From: Chamaecyparis obtusa | Taxonomy: Eukaryota > Streptophyta > Pinopsida > Cupressales > Cupressaceae | DNA length: 64,000 nucleotides | Reading direction: 5' to 3' | Assembly (NCBI GenBank): GCA_027943335.1 | Contig: BSBK01006426.1 | Span: 348,923-412,922, forward strand | In this document: positions 11,574 through 22,829 of the stretch, in pieces | Position numbering within the stretch: the first letter of the stretch is position 1 | Layout: each line of letters starts with the position of its first letter | Notes under the pieces: model-generated | Told to the model about the DNA's origin: nothing | Databases searched by the model: none | The model's input: the letters and a program-made list of their open reading frames with translations, nothing else | Position numbers and translations under genes: made by a program

Positions 11574-14500
11574 CATCTTGGATTTGGAGATGACCAAGAA
11601 GACATCATCGCAGGATTGAAATCACTCGCCTGGAGAGTTAAGAGAATTGCAGCTGAATATATGCAAGTGAGCTTTGTGTTAGAAGAAGAAGAAGAGAAGG
11701 CTCAATGAATTGAAGTAGCTATTCAAAGGGCATTGGTCATTCAGAGGAATCAACAACCTCCAACACCTGTAAGAAGGAATTATGGTAGATTTCACATACT
11801 GGAGCGCATTAATTCATTCTCGCCCAAGGTGCACTAAAGAATCTTAAGATCCACTCCGGGAGAAAAAGAACTAGAAGAACTAAATTTTGATCCAAAGCCT
11901 AGGCGAGGCAAGAAAGAAGCATCTACAAGTTAGAACCCACCAAGTGTAGCTGATCTTATGAGACAATTTCAAACTCCACCTCAAAAATGTCAAACACAAG
12001 GGTCCATTCAAGGATTTCAACAAGGAGGTACACAAATTCAATAGTTGATAGTACAAATACCTATACAAGCCATTGTACCTCTAGCTAACCAACAACAAGT
12101 TTCAACAATGGCACAACAATGGAGACCACATAATGCATCACCTCTTGCAACATTTTCTGCTTACAATCATATGCCAAAGAATCCTGAGCATTTTTGCTCT
12201 AAGTTCTTTGTGAACGACGTCAACCGCACTGTTGATGAACATGTGAAGATTTTTAAAGATGCTCTACAGAACATAAATATTCAACATGGAGACGTGGCAT
12301 GCCAATTGTTCCCATATTCACTGGGGGAAGAAGCATTTTATTGGTATATTAATTTACCCATGAATTCAATCCAAACATGGCAAGAGTTGAAGGAGGCATT
12401 CTTGGGGAAGTTCAAATTGCCTATCACCCCTGCTAAATTGTATAGGCAATTCATTGAGATAAGAAGACAATAGCATGAATGTATTCGTGCCTTCAAAAAT
12501 AGATTTTAGAAGGCCTATTCTCAGTTGCGTGATCCTTTCCACATAAATGATGATGCCACAAGGCCTATTTACTATGCAGCCTTGGATTGTTCCACTTCCA
12601 TGTTCATCCAAAAGACCCATCCGGCCCCTACCAATTTAATCCAAGCATATGCTGAGGCCAAGAAGATCAGTTTATAGTCACCAGCAACTGTTGTTGGAGC
12701 ACCTAATTATTTTGGAAATACTAATACATTGAATCAAGGGATGTTGAACTATGCCCCTGCTTTCAATCCTATTCTTGCTCCTTCTCATTAGCTAGTGGCA
12801 CATCCAAGAGCTCTAATATCTCACGCAGCACCTGCACAACCGGTCTATCTTCAGAATATGAACACTTCCACAAGGACTCAGGGAGAACGAGATGAAATGA
12901 AAGGCTTAATAGAACAAGTTAAGAAGTTGTCTACTGAGGTTACTTACCTCAGAAATTAGAATAATCAATTGTAGAACTCACAAAGGAATTATCAGTCACA
13001 TCAAGGAAATAACCGAGGGTATCAAGGAAATCCTCTAGCTCACCATGACAATCATCAAGATAACAATCAAGGATACCGGAACAAAAATCAAGGTTATCAA
13101 GAAAATAGTTCTGGGTATCGAAATAACAATCAAGAATACCATAAAAGATCATGGAATACAAATCCAAACAATGGTGGAGTTCCTTCACCATTGGACAATC
13201 CACTAGCTTCTGAAAGCTGACCTGTTGACAAAGTTTTTCTAGTAGAAGCAGCATTGTCTGGATGGTGTAGACTACATGAGACTAATCAACATTTTGAGTT
13301 ACAATGCCAAGAGTTTCAAAGAGCAGCTGATATATTCAAAGGAGAAGTAAGAAACACTGCTCCACCTGAAAATCTTCCACCTACAGGATATGAGTTAGTG
13401 CCCGCTCCCAAATATGACCAGGCGTTAGTCTTTGATGATTTCAAGTTTCCACCTCCTGATTCTCAGGATTACATGCCTATACAAACTAATCATAAATTCC
13501 CGCCTACATCAACAAATGGTCCCGTGGAGGTGCCACAATATCAAGTTCCACTAGAGAATCAACCTCCACCTGTTTCCCCAAATGAGCCACTATAGAGGGA
13601 CGGATTTATTTTCCCTCCACTTTACAATAGTGTCCTAGTGGAGGGAGTAAGTGAAGTTCAAGCTTTTCAACAGACATCTGGAAATGCTCCATTAAGGACT
13701 TATTAGAGAAATTATAGAAATCATGAGCCATTCACAATGTCAACTCCTCCAAATAACTTTAGAACTCCTCCACATCCCTATGCCAGTAATACTCCAAGTC
13801 CTCTCGGGGATTCATCCGAGTATCGACAACCTAGTAATGCACAAGGAGAAAGAGGTCAGTCTATTGTGACCAATGCTCCACAAAATCAGAAAGGGCAACT
13901 TGTGACACATTCTGCTATACAAAATGGGGGACAAAAGCAAAATCAAGAAAAAGGGTAGAAAGAAAATCCTCCTAGGGAGGAATTCAAGAGGCTGAGCTCT
14001 TGCGAACTAGAAGAATTCAAGAAGATAAAATTGAGTCTACCATTGTATGAACTAATGAAAATTCCTGAGATAAGGGACACATTGTTGGGGAGTCTTAGTG
14101 ATCCACCTCTGAAGATCATCTCGCAGAATACTTCATACCCAACCAGAGGTCCCCCTGGCAATCCTCAATCTAGTTTTGCACAAAAGACAAATGTTGTTGA
14201 AAATGCACAAAGTTCAAGCTTCATTGGGATGGTGCAAAACTATTCTGAAGGAATCCTAGAAAATGACCAGCCACTTCAAAGAGGAGAAACAAACATAGAT
14301 CATACTGCTCTCGTAGAACAAATGACGAATGGGAGCAACACCCAACAGAATGTGAACAATGATGAATTCAATCTTAGAGCACAAAAACCTATGGTTTTCT
14401 ACCAGGGAAAAGAAGAGTCTGCCCCTTTCCTTGTGTCAGTCCAGATTTTTGGGAAAATGTTGCACAACTATCTAATTGACTCTGGAGCATCAAGTAATGT

Positions 14501-14684
14501 AATGCCCCTTGACATATGTAGAAAATTGGGATTAGTCCCATTGCAAACAAATAAGAAGGTGACTCGGTTAGATAAAATAGAAGTTCCAGTTGTAGGAGAA
14601 CTAAATAATATTCATAGGCAATTGGCTTCATATCCACGAGTTAAGGAACCTTGGAGTTATCGTATGATCTTTTTGCAATCTTAG
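11574..14684 (+). pseudogene. Gag-protease of gypsy derivative, unit 2
   Basis: Head-to-tail copy of unit 1, also readable in one phase from about 11589 (DDQEDIIAGL) to 14684. The Gag domain is at 12045-12470, the zinc knuckle CRLHETNQHFELQC at 13266-13307, and the retropepsin LIDSGASSNVMPLDICRKLG near 14477-14534. A TAG at 12471-12473 breaks Gag early. Other stops sit at different places from unit 1; for example 13593-13595 is TAG where unit 1 has CAG. About 20 extra bases near 13062-13085 add Asn/Gln-rich repeats. No reverse transcriptase follows. Confidence 0.8.
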
Positions 14685-14769
14685 CATACGTAGTACTTTG
14701 TTCAAGAGAGGATAATATATCTCGGTATTTTGTTCTACTCTTTGGTGAGTCATAAAACACGCATCAACA
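14638..14769 (+). repeat. Terminal LTR tail of the tandem
   Basis: Third copy of the ~130-bp LTR tail, ending GCATCAACA. After 14769 the sequence changes abruptly to AT-rich DNA starting GGTACCTC. Confidence 0.8.
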
Positions 14770-16202
14770 GGTACCTCAAAATATAATTTTAATAAGATAA
14801 ATAATTATAAATTAAATTTATTAAAATAGACACAAAATAATTATTTATGTTATAAATATAATTTTAGTAAGATAAATAATTATAAATTAATTTTATTACA
14901 ATAAAATTTTAATTATTACTTAAAATTCAACTCTAAATAAAATATAAATATAATTTTAAAAAACTATTAGAAATATTTAGCATATTACTAATGTAAAAAA
15001 AAGTAAATAATTTAATTAGTAGTTTAGAAAATATAATTAGCTAGTTGAATTTAATAATACATTTTCAAAGTGAAAATATAGAACATGAATTGCTTTAAAA
15101 ATATAATTAAAAAAAGCCATATCCAATAAGTTTGTGAAGAACTTTAATATAATTTGATATCTTTTATAATGTAAAAATTATTTAAAATTTAAATAAAAGA
15201 TAATTTCTTAATAGATTCTTAGAGTTGTGATCATCTAAGACCACTCCATATAAAATCAAAAGCCACATACTGCCAGTGTTAAATCTTTTGATAGTTACCC
15301 CACTAAAAAGTTAAAAAAAAAGGAAATAAAAACAATGGCCCCACCAGAGAGTATTTTTTTTGTGTTTCATTTAAAACACGCGTTTGCTAGTCTCCAATTC
15401 TCTTCTTCAATGGTCTTCAGATTCTGTAGAAGCAAAAAAGATTTGATTTTATTAACGTCAGTGTCCTTGCATGAAGAAACGCATCTGTCTTTTGAGAAAA
15501 TTTGACATTTGTGTTTGCTTTAAATCTGATTTGACAATGAGGTACTCCTGCGTAGAGATGAAATACATGGTGCATAGCACCTACCACTTCTGATGAATTC
15601 ATCAGCGCTGTATAAAGTAAAAAAAAAGAGTGAAAATGTTGCTAGAAAATTTGATTCATTAGCAGTGCATAAACTAAAAAATGTTGGAAAATCCGATGGC
15701 TGCAAATGCCTCTGAGTGGGGATAATAACCGTTCGATGAGGTCTTCTCTTTCATATCAGACCCACTTTTATTTGTACATTGTGGTAGAGGATAAGATCCC
15801 TAACAACACCAAATATTTCAAGCGAGCTTGAGAAAATAATAAAAGCTACTCCAAAAATGAGCCAATTAAGGGATATTGTGCATGCTAGTCCATGCAGGTG
15901 CCACTAGTAATGCATGTAAATAAACTACCAATTTCCAGTGTCATCGTGAGAATGGCTATCTATCTCAAAACTTGGGTCTATAAAACACAGGTAAATGTAA
16001 TTGCCCAACTTGTAAAGAAAAGTGCTCGAACAACAATCAATGAATAGAGTTTGCAATGAGCAGAGATCACTGCAAACACATCAAGAAAGATCCTTGCTAA
16101 AAGAAAAATCTAATCACCTAGCTAAAGGTCTCGATCTACAACTCTAATCACCAAAATAATTGACTTCAGACATGACAAAACTGAGTGGAAAGATGTTACA
16201 AT
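14770..16202. other. AT-rich DNA, no gene recognised
   Basis: 14782-14900 holds a duplicated AAATATAATTTTARTAAGAT segment. 15250-16202 is less AT-rich and includes ACACGCGTTTGC near 15377, but I recognise no coding domain. The part adjoining 16203 is probably the leader of a minus-strand copia element. Confidence 0.45.
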
Positions 16203-16221
16203 CACAATTGCTCTAATACCA
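16203..16221 (-). other. Copia primer binding site (initiator-Met type)
   Basis: Minus strand TGGTATTAGAGCAATTGTG immediately follows the LTR end. It differs from the canonical TGGTATCAGAGC at one base in the first twelve. Confidence 0.8.
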
Positions 16222-16622
16222 TGTTGATGCACACAAGAGCCTGTGCTACAAATCAAACTACAAACCTTCACAAAAAATAGTGAGAAGCAATCACAAGCTA
16301 TTTCACCAGCCAATGTACATAATGTATTGATGAGAATAAGATATCCTACACTATATAACTATCATTCATGTACATAATGTATTGATGAGAATGAGATATC
16401 CTACACTGTATAACCGACATTCTTATAAACCAAATGTAGAAGGAATAATACAAGTGACAAGGTCAGATGTCCCAATCAGGAAGAAGAGTAGGTATAACGA
16501 CTCTGGCACTAGAAATGACACACCTAACGTAATTAGCTAACATGAAAGTGTACACATCTAGAATAATGATGTTTCTTGAGTAAACTAAAGAAATTGTGCA
16601 CAACGTAAATAGGTACACTAAC
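16222..16622 (-). repeat. Ty1/copia-type LTR (copy 1)
   Basis: On the minus strand it starts TGTTAGTGTACC and ends GTGCATCAACA, a proper TGTT...AACA terminus (401 bp). A primer site (TGGTATTAGAGCAATTGTGA) follows directly at 16221 down to 16202. A purine tract (AACTTAGAGGGGG) precedes it at 16635-16623. It is homologous to the LTR at 30427-30772: both share AGAAGAGTAGGTATAA, TACGTAACCTAATTAGCTAA-like and CAATGTACAYAATRYATTRA words. Confidence 0.8.
16313..16422 (+). repeat. 55-bp tandem duplication inside the copia LTR
   Basis: ATGTACATAATGTATTGATG...CATTC occurs twice in direct succession (16313-16367, 16368-16422) with a few changes. The related LTR at 30427-30772 has only one copy, so the duplication is specific to this copy. 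Confidence 0.9.
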
Positions 16623-16640
16623 ACCCCCTCTAAGTTCAAC
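16623..16640 (-). other. Copia polypurine tract
   Basis: Minus strand reads AAGTTGAACTTAGAGGGGG directly before the LTR start TGTTAG. This is the expected position and composition of the plus-strand primer. Confidence 0.75.
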
Positions 16641-16654
16641 TTAGGAAGAAATAT

Positions 16655-17290
16655 TGATGCAAGAGCATCTCGGGTCCTTGGCAATAATGTGTCAGCAAAA
16701 ATAATTTGAAGTTTGTCTATGTTGCTCGGTTTCTGCTTTGACTGAGTCGGTCGGTTTCCTTTGATTACCGAGGATGGTCGGTTGTTTCACTGGCACTCAG
16801 CAATGCTTGTTTGTTTCTCGGTCTTCCTTGCTTATCGAGTAGTTTATTTGAGTTTCTGTTGAGGTCAGCTTGTACATTTATTTTGGGTCATAGATTTAAT
16901 GTTGGAATCCATTATTGGGAAGCGTGTGGTCCTAGATCTGACTGTTCCTTCCTTGATTATGGATCTGAAGGCCAAATCAGTTCGGTAGACTCTTGTATAA
17001 ATGTAGTTGTTTGGTTAAAGTTTAGGGAGTCAGTTTTGATAGAAGAGATAAGATTGGAGATTTTTGACAGCTCCTTGCATGTTTGAGGACTTCTGTAATT
17101 CTCTATAATATCAGGTTGTAATTGGGAAGGCCTTACAACCAAGCATTTGTGGTTCTATTTGATGAAATATATGAAATACTCTGCTTTCTCTCTCCCACTT
17201 GCTTTTGTTTTAGCTTTCGCATGTTGCTGTGCACACTGGATCATTAGGGTGTGCCATTGTTTGGCCCCTCTTGACCTTGCCCTTGCACCA
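16655..17290 (+). repeat. 5' LTR of the chromovirus
   Basis: 636 bp. It shares GAGCATCTCGGGTCCTTGGC near the start and TGGCCCCTCTTGACCTTGCC near the end with the 3' LTR. A CTTGTATAAATG word (16992-17003) is kept in both LTRs and is the likely promoter TATA box. Confidence 0.93.
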
Positions 17291-17292
17291 AG

Positions 17293-17310
17293 TGGTATCA
17301 AAGTGAGGTT
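17293..17310 (+). other. Chromovirus primer binding site
   Basis: TGGTATCAAAGTGAGGTT starts two bases after the LTR end; TGGTATCA matches the initiator-Met tRNA 3' end. Confidence 0.8.
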
Positions 17311-17423
17311 AGATCTTGATCTAGGTTCACGAATCTAGGTTTGTAGGTTCCTCTTAAAGCCATAGTTGATTGTTGTGGGGTAGAAGATTGCGATCTAACA
17401 TGCAATTGTAGAGGGCTGTCAAG

Positions 17424-19151
17424 ATGGTTCATGGAGGACAAGATGCAAATCCAGGATTGGCAGATATGCTAAGGCAGATTGCTGCTAGGTTAGAAGCAAT
17501 TGAAACAGCCCAAAGAAGAGGCAGACATCTTGAAGATGTTAGTGATGATGAAGTTGAGGAAGAACAGACAAATGTTGAGCCTGCACCTGTGATGGATCAA
17601 GGTGAAGAAAGATTTTTGAAGGCTTTGACAAGTTTGAAGTCGAAACCACATTTCAATCCTCTTGAGTATGGTGGAAAATTGGATTTTGATGAATTGATGG
17701 CCTGGATCACCGAGATGGAAAAGTATTTTGAATATTAGAACATTTTTGAAGACAAGAAGGTGAAGATTGCAAGCACTAAGTTGAAAATTCATGCATCCTT
17801 ATAGTGGGAACATCTACAACTGGATAGGAAAAGGAAAGGCAAAGGAAAAATCAAGGTATGGAATAAGATGGTGAATAAATTGAAAGGAAAATTCTCACCT
17901 TGTGATTATCAGATTAACCAAGTTTGGTAAATGCAAAGTTTGAAGTAGAAAGGTAGCCCGGTAAAGGAGCATACTGAGGAATTCTATAGATTGGATATTA
18001 CTTCTAGACATGATGAAGATGATGTGGAAAGAATTTCTAGATACTTGAATGGTTTTAGAGTTTTCATCCAAGAGGAGATCAGCTTGGTTAAGTTGGAAGG
18101 CATTGAAGAGGCTTATCAATTTTATTTGAAAGCCGAGGAGAAATTGAACATGAGACATGAACAAACACAGAGAGGAAGAGGTGGTTGATTCCCTAGAGGA
18201 AGAGGTAGATCTAATGGTGAAAATGGTAGATCTGGACCTGAAAAGACAAATCTAGACAAAGACAAGACCGAGTGGAAAGGTGAGAGTTCATCTAGAGGCA
18301 GAGGCAGTAACAACTGAGGTGGTTATAGAAGAGGAAGTTTCTGAGGAACTTGTTACCATTGTGGAGAAGAAGGACATAGATATTTTGAATGTACACATGC
18401 AAGTAAGAAGGCTGGCAGCAGTAGAAATGCTTTGGTGCAAGAAGAGTTGTTGAATGAACCTGAGAAGGAAAATAACTTGATGGTAAGGAGAGCACTGTGG
18501 AATGAAAGAAAAAAGGAAGATCCAGTAAGGAAATGTTTTTTCAAGACCAGATGTAGAGTTTTTGATAAAGTTTGGAAGGTAATCATTGATAGTGGTAGCT
18601 GGGAGAATCTGGCATCTGAGGAAATGGTCACAAAATTGAAGTTGGAAAGGTTGGAACATCCAAAGCCCTATCATATTTCATGGATCAAAGATGAGCATAC
18701 ACTCTTGGTAAGTGAACAATGTTATGTGAATTTGAAAATTGGAAAGTACTATGATAAGGTGTTGTGTGATATCATGCCTATGGATTGTTGTCATATTTTG
18801 TTAGCTAGACCTTGGCAATATGATAGACATGCTATATATGATGGAAGATTGCATAAGTATACCATTGTGGCTGATGGAAAGAAATAAATCTTGTTACCTT
18901 TGATGGAAGAACCTGTTAATAATGTTTGCACATCTGTGAAAGTTAGCTTGATGGAAGGGAGAAAGTTTGTTAAATATTTGAAAAGGAATGATGTATGTTT
19001 TGTTGTGATTCCTAACAAGCTGAGTAAGAAAATAGAGGATAGTGTTCCTGAGGAGATAGATAAATTATTCACTGAGTATAGTGAAATCATTTCTAATAAT
19101 GTACTTGATGGTTTACCACTGAAAAAAGCATTAATCATTGTATGGATCTAA
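17424..19151 (+). pseudogene. Chromovirus gag and protease region, broken
   Basis: The frame starts at an ATG at 17424 (MVHGGQDANPGLADMLRQ), continues past stops at 17736, 17802 and others, and stays in one phase to 19151. Seen in order: an acidic N-terminus, a Gag core around 17620-18130, an Arg/Gly-rich basic stretch, the zinc knuckle CYHCGEEGHRYFEC (near 18350-18391, C-x2-C-x4-H-x4-C) and a retropepsin IIDSGSWENLAS (Asp codon at 18588-18590). The phase then changes near 19130-19145, where the reverse transcriptase lead-in DLIPRASLPNK continues in another frame. The stops and the frameshift make this copy unable to express a full polyprotein. Confidence 0.85.
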
Positions 19152-21861
19152 TCCCTAGAGCTAGTTTACCAAATAAGGCACCTCATCGGTTAACACCTAC
19201 CAAGAATCAGGAATTGAACTGATAGATTCAAGAGTTGCTGGAGAAAGGTTTGATCAGAGAAAGTTTGAGTCCTTGTGTAGTACTTGTTGTATTGGCACCT
19301 AAGAAGAACAAAGAATGGAGAATGTGTACTAATTCTAGAGAAATCAATAAGATAACAGTGAAGTATAGGTTTCCTATATCGAGAATGAATGACATAATGG
19401 ATAGTCTAACTAGAGAAAAGTATTTTACAAAGATTGATTTGAAAAGTGGGTATCATCAGATTAGAATTAGAGAAGGTGGTGAATGGAAGACTACTTTCAA
19501 GATAAAAGAAGGTTTGTATGAGTGGTTGGTTATGCCTTTTGGTTTAACTAATGCACCGAGTACTTTTATGAGGTTGATGAATGAAGTTTTGAAGAAATTC
19601 TTGGGTAAGTTTGTGATTGTATATCTTGATGATATTTTGATATTCAGTAAGACTAGGGAAGAACATTTGTTGCATGTTAGACAAGTTTTGCAGAGATTGA
19701 AAAAGGAAAAGTTGTTGATAAATCTGAAAAAGTGTTCATTCATGAAAGAGGAGATTGTGTATTTGGGATTTGTTATCTCAGATGATGGTTTGAAGATGGA
19801 TCCTGAAAAGATTGAAGCTATTTTGAATTGGCCTACACCTATGAATACTAGTGAGGTAAGATCATTTCATGGATTGGCAAGTTTTTACCGAAAGTTCATA
19901 AGAAATTTCAGTTTAATTTGTAATGCTATGACTGAAAGTATGAGAGGAGACAAAAGAGAATTCAAGTGGACACATGGAGCTAATAGAAGTTTTAAGACTA
20001 TGAAGCAGAAGGTTGTTGAATTACCTATTTTGGCATTACCTGATTTCGGTAAGGTATTTCAAGTGGAATGTGATGCAAGTGGAAGTGCAATTGGAGCTGT
20101 GTTGAGTTAAGAAGGTAAACCTATTGCTTTCTTTAGTGAAAAGTTGAATGATGCTAGAAGGAAATATTTCATGTATGATCAAGAATTCTATGCCATTGTT
20201 CAAGCACTGAAGAAATGGAGACATTATTTGATACCAAGTGAATTTGTGTTGTATACTAATCATAAGGCTTTACAATATTTGGGTAGTCAGAATAAGTTGA
20301 ATCAGAGACATATGAAATGGGTTGAGTATTTGCAGAGTTATACATTTGTGATAAAGCATAAGAGTGGAGTTACTAACCGAGTTGTTGATGCATTGAGTAG
20401 AAGAAGATCCTTGATGACCGAGACAAAAATAGAAGTTCTTGGTTTTGATGAGATGAAAGATTTGTATGAAAATGACCCTGATTTTTCTGAGCCATGGAGA
20501 AAGTGTAGATCACCTATTTAAGATCAACAAGATACTAAATGGGATGAATATTTTATTCAGGAAGGTATGTTTTTTAGAGGTATTCAATTATGTATACCGA
20601 AAGGAGTAACAAGAAACAATTTGATTAAGGAAAAACATAGTAGTGGTTTAGCTGGACATTTTGTAATTGATAAGACATTGAATTTGCTTAAGGAGAAGTA
20701 CTTTTCACCTCAGTTGTACAAAGATGTTCAGAAATTTGTGAAAAGTTGTGGAGTTTGTCAAGTTGCAAAAGGAGTAAGTCAGAATACTGGATTGTATACA
20801 CCGATTTTTGTACCTGAGAAACCTTGGATTGACATCGGTATGGATTTTGTTCTTGGCTTACCAAAGACAGTAAGAGGTAATGATTCCATATTTGTTGTTG
20901 CAGATAGATTTTCTAAGATGGCACATTTTATACCTTGTAGAAAGACATCAGATGCAGTACATGTAGCAGATCTTTTCTTTAAGGAAATTATGAAATTACA
21001 TGGATTACCGAGGAGTATCATCTCTGACCTAGATAGTAAATTTGTTGGATACTTTTGGAAGACCCTTTGGAAGAAATTTGGCACTAAGTTGAAATATAGT
21101 TCTACATTTCACCCACAAACCGATGGATAGACTGAATTTGTTAACATAAGTTTGGGAAATCTTTTGAGATGTTTAGTTGGAGACACACTGAGTAATTGGG
21201 ATTCTATGTTGGCACAAGAAGAGTTTGCATACAATAATTTAGTGAATAGGAGTACTGGAAAAACACCATTTTAGATTGTGAATGGCATACAACTGAGAGG
21301 TATATATGATTTGAGAGACATTGCTGATGAAAGTAAGAGAAGTGCTCAAGGAGTAAAATTTGTTGAGTACATGAAGATGTGAAGCTGAGGCTAGAAGACA
21401 GTAATAAAAAATACAAAGACAGAGTTGATAGATCAAGGAGGCATAAAAATTTTGATATTAGTGATGAAGTTATGGTTCATTTGAAGAAAGGTTAGTTTCC
21501 TATTGGAACATATGGAAAGCTGAAGATGAAGAAGTTTGGACCTTGGAAAATTTTGAGGAAATTTGACAGTGGGAATGCATATGAGATTGAGTTACTTGAT
21601 GACATGGACATATCACCTATTTTTAGCATTGTTGATTTGTATGAGTATCATGAACTTGATAAAGAAATGACAGTACCGACATAATATCCTAAGAAGCAGT
21701 ATGAAGAGATTGAGCAGATTCTGAATCAAAGAGTTGGCAAGAGTACAAGAGGAAAACAACATATGGAATATCTAGTAAAGTGGAAGAATAGACCGATGGA
21801 AGATAGTTCATGGATTTCACAATCTGAGTTGGATGCAGCTCAGATCATACCAACCAAATGA
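19145..21861 (+). pseudogene. Chromovirus reverse transcriptase, RNase H, integrase and chromodomain
   Basis: The frame starting at 19145 gives reverse transcriptase with [13 protein letters not shown] and catalytic VYLDDILIF (near 19618-19644), intact. A TAA at 20108 interrupts just after the RNase H start ([14 protein letters not shown]). RNase H continues with ARRKYFMYDQEFYAIVQAL and TNRVVDALSRR. The integrase zinc domain (H-x6-H ... CGVCQ) and the core follow: Asp in MDFVLGLP, then Asp in ISDLDSKFVG, with FHPQTDG at 21108-21127 followed by a TAG. After a phase change near 21380 there is a GPY/F-like module (FGPWKILRKF, near 21537-21566) and a chromodomain (KQHMEYLVKWKNRPMEDSSW near 21759-21818) ending at 21861. 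About seven stops are visible. Confidence 0.9.
21703..21861 (+). other. Chromodomain coding segment
   Basis: Translation EQILNQRVGKSTR...MEYLVKWKNRPMEDSSWI...SELD keeps the chromodomain core (YLVKWKN, then W in SSW). It reads without a stop from about 21703 to the TGA at 21859-21861, so this is the best preserved module of the element. Confidence 0.9.
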
Positions 21862-21896
21862 TTCAGAGAATTATTTCAAATAACCCCAGGCACTTC

Positions 21897-22559
21897 TGAT
21901 GCAGGAGCATCTCGGGTCCTTGGCAATCTTGTGTCACCAAAAAGAATTTGAAGTTTTTCTATGTTGTTCATTTCTTGCTTTGACCAAGTCGATCAGTAGT
22001 TGGTCAGTTTCCTTTGATTACCAAGGATGGTTAGTCATTTCCTGGGCAGTCGGTTGTTTCATTAGTGCTTGACAATGCTTGTCTATTGCTCAGTCTTCCT
22101 TTCTTACTGAGTAGTTTATTTGAGTTTCTGTTGAGGCCGACTTGTGCATTTATTTTGGGTCATGGATTTAATGTTGGAATCCATTATTAGGAAACATGGG
22201 GTCCCAGATCTGACCGTTCCTTCCTTGATTATGGATCTAAAGGCCGACTCAGTTTGATAGACTCTTGTATAAATGTAGTTGTTTGGTTAGAGTTTAGGGA
22301 GTTAGTTTTGATAGAAGAGATGAGATTGGAGATTTCTGATAGCTCCTCCCATGTTTGAGGACTTCTATGATTCTTTGTAATCTTAGGCTATAACTAAGAA
22401 GGCCTTATAGCCTGACATGTATGGTTCTATTTGATGAAATATATGAAATACTCCGCTTTCTCTCTCCCACTTGTTGTTTTAGCTTCCGCATGTTGCTGAG
22501 CCAGCTGGATCATTAGGGTGTGCCATTGTTTGGCCCCTCTTGACCTTGCCCTTGCATCA
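21897..22559 (+). repeat. 3' LTR of the chromovirus
   Basis: 663 bp, TGATGCAGGAGC...CTTGCATCA. Differences from the 5' LTR are mostly transitions, plus small indels. Confidence 0.93.
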
Positions 22560-22564
22560 AATAT

Positions 22565-22829
22565 GCAAGAGCTATAATCAAAAAATAAAAATGTAATATA
22601 CAATATGAGATGTATTATTGGTCTAGGCCATATTACCATTTTATGTACTTATGTAAAACTATAATGTAATGAGATGCAAATCTCTCGCAACTTAAGAAAA
22701 AGAGAAAAAACCCATTCAAAAAAATTCCTCCCTGAAAGAGAGAAAACACACTATTGAAAAACAAATAATAAAGGAAAGGGAGAATCATTAAGGCCCCCCA
22801 AGGACTAATTCCTTCACCCTTAACATTGA
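22565..22829 (-). other. 3' non-coding part of the minus-strand copia
   Basis: Lies between the copia RNase H stop (22830) and the chromovirus insertion point. Without the insertion it would run into the polypurine tract at 16640-16623. No gene seen. Confidence 0.6.

Larger units (their letters stand above)
7261..14769 (+). mobile_element. Ty3/gypsy-type derivative with two tandem gag-protease units
   Basis: Structure: a left LTR-like block (7261-8187), a gag-protease unit, the last ~130 bp of the LTR (11338-11469), a second gag-protease unit, and the same 130 bp again (14638-14769). Reverse transcriptase, RNase H and integrase are absent. Both units join the LTR tail at the same point (TCCACRAGTYRAGGAACC), so the internal deletion came before the duplication. 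A 4-bp GGTA occurs at both edges (7257-7260 and 14770-14773) and may be a partial target duplication. The left edge lacks a canonical TG, so the exact boundary is uncertain. It interrupts the NB-ARC fragment. Confidence 0.75.
16655..22559 (+). mobile_element. Complete Ty3/gypsy chromovirus with target duplication
   Basis: A 5.9-kb element bounded by LTRs 16655-17290 and 21897-22559, flanked by a perfect 5-bp duplication AATAT (16650-16654 and 22560-22564). The LTRs start TGATGC and end GCATCA (GCACCA in the left copy). Internal order: primer site, gag with CCHC knuckle, protease, reverse transcriptase, RNase H, integrase, chromodomain. The C-terminal chromodomain places it among chromoviruses, whose integrase is thought to be guided to modified histones. 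The LTRs differ at roughly one base in eight to ten over the part I compared by eye, so the insertion is old. The coding frame has several stops and one frameshift. It lies between the polypurine tract and the pol of a minus-strand copia element. Confidence 0.93.
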
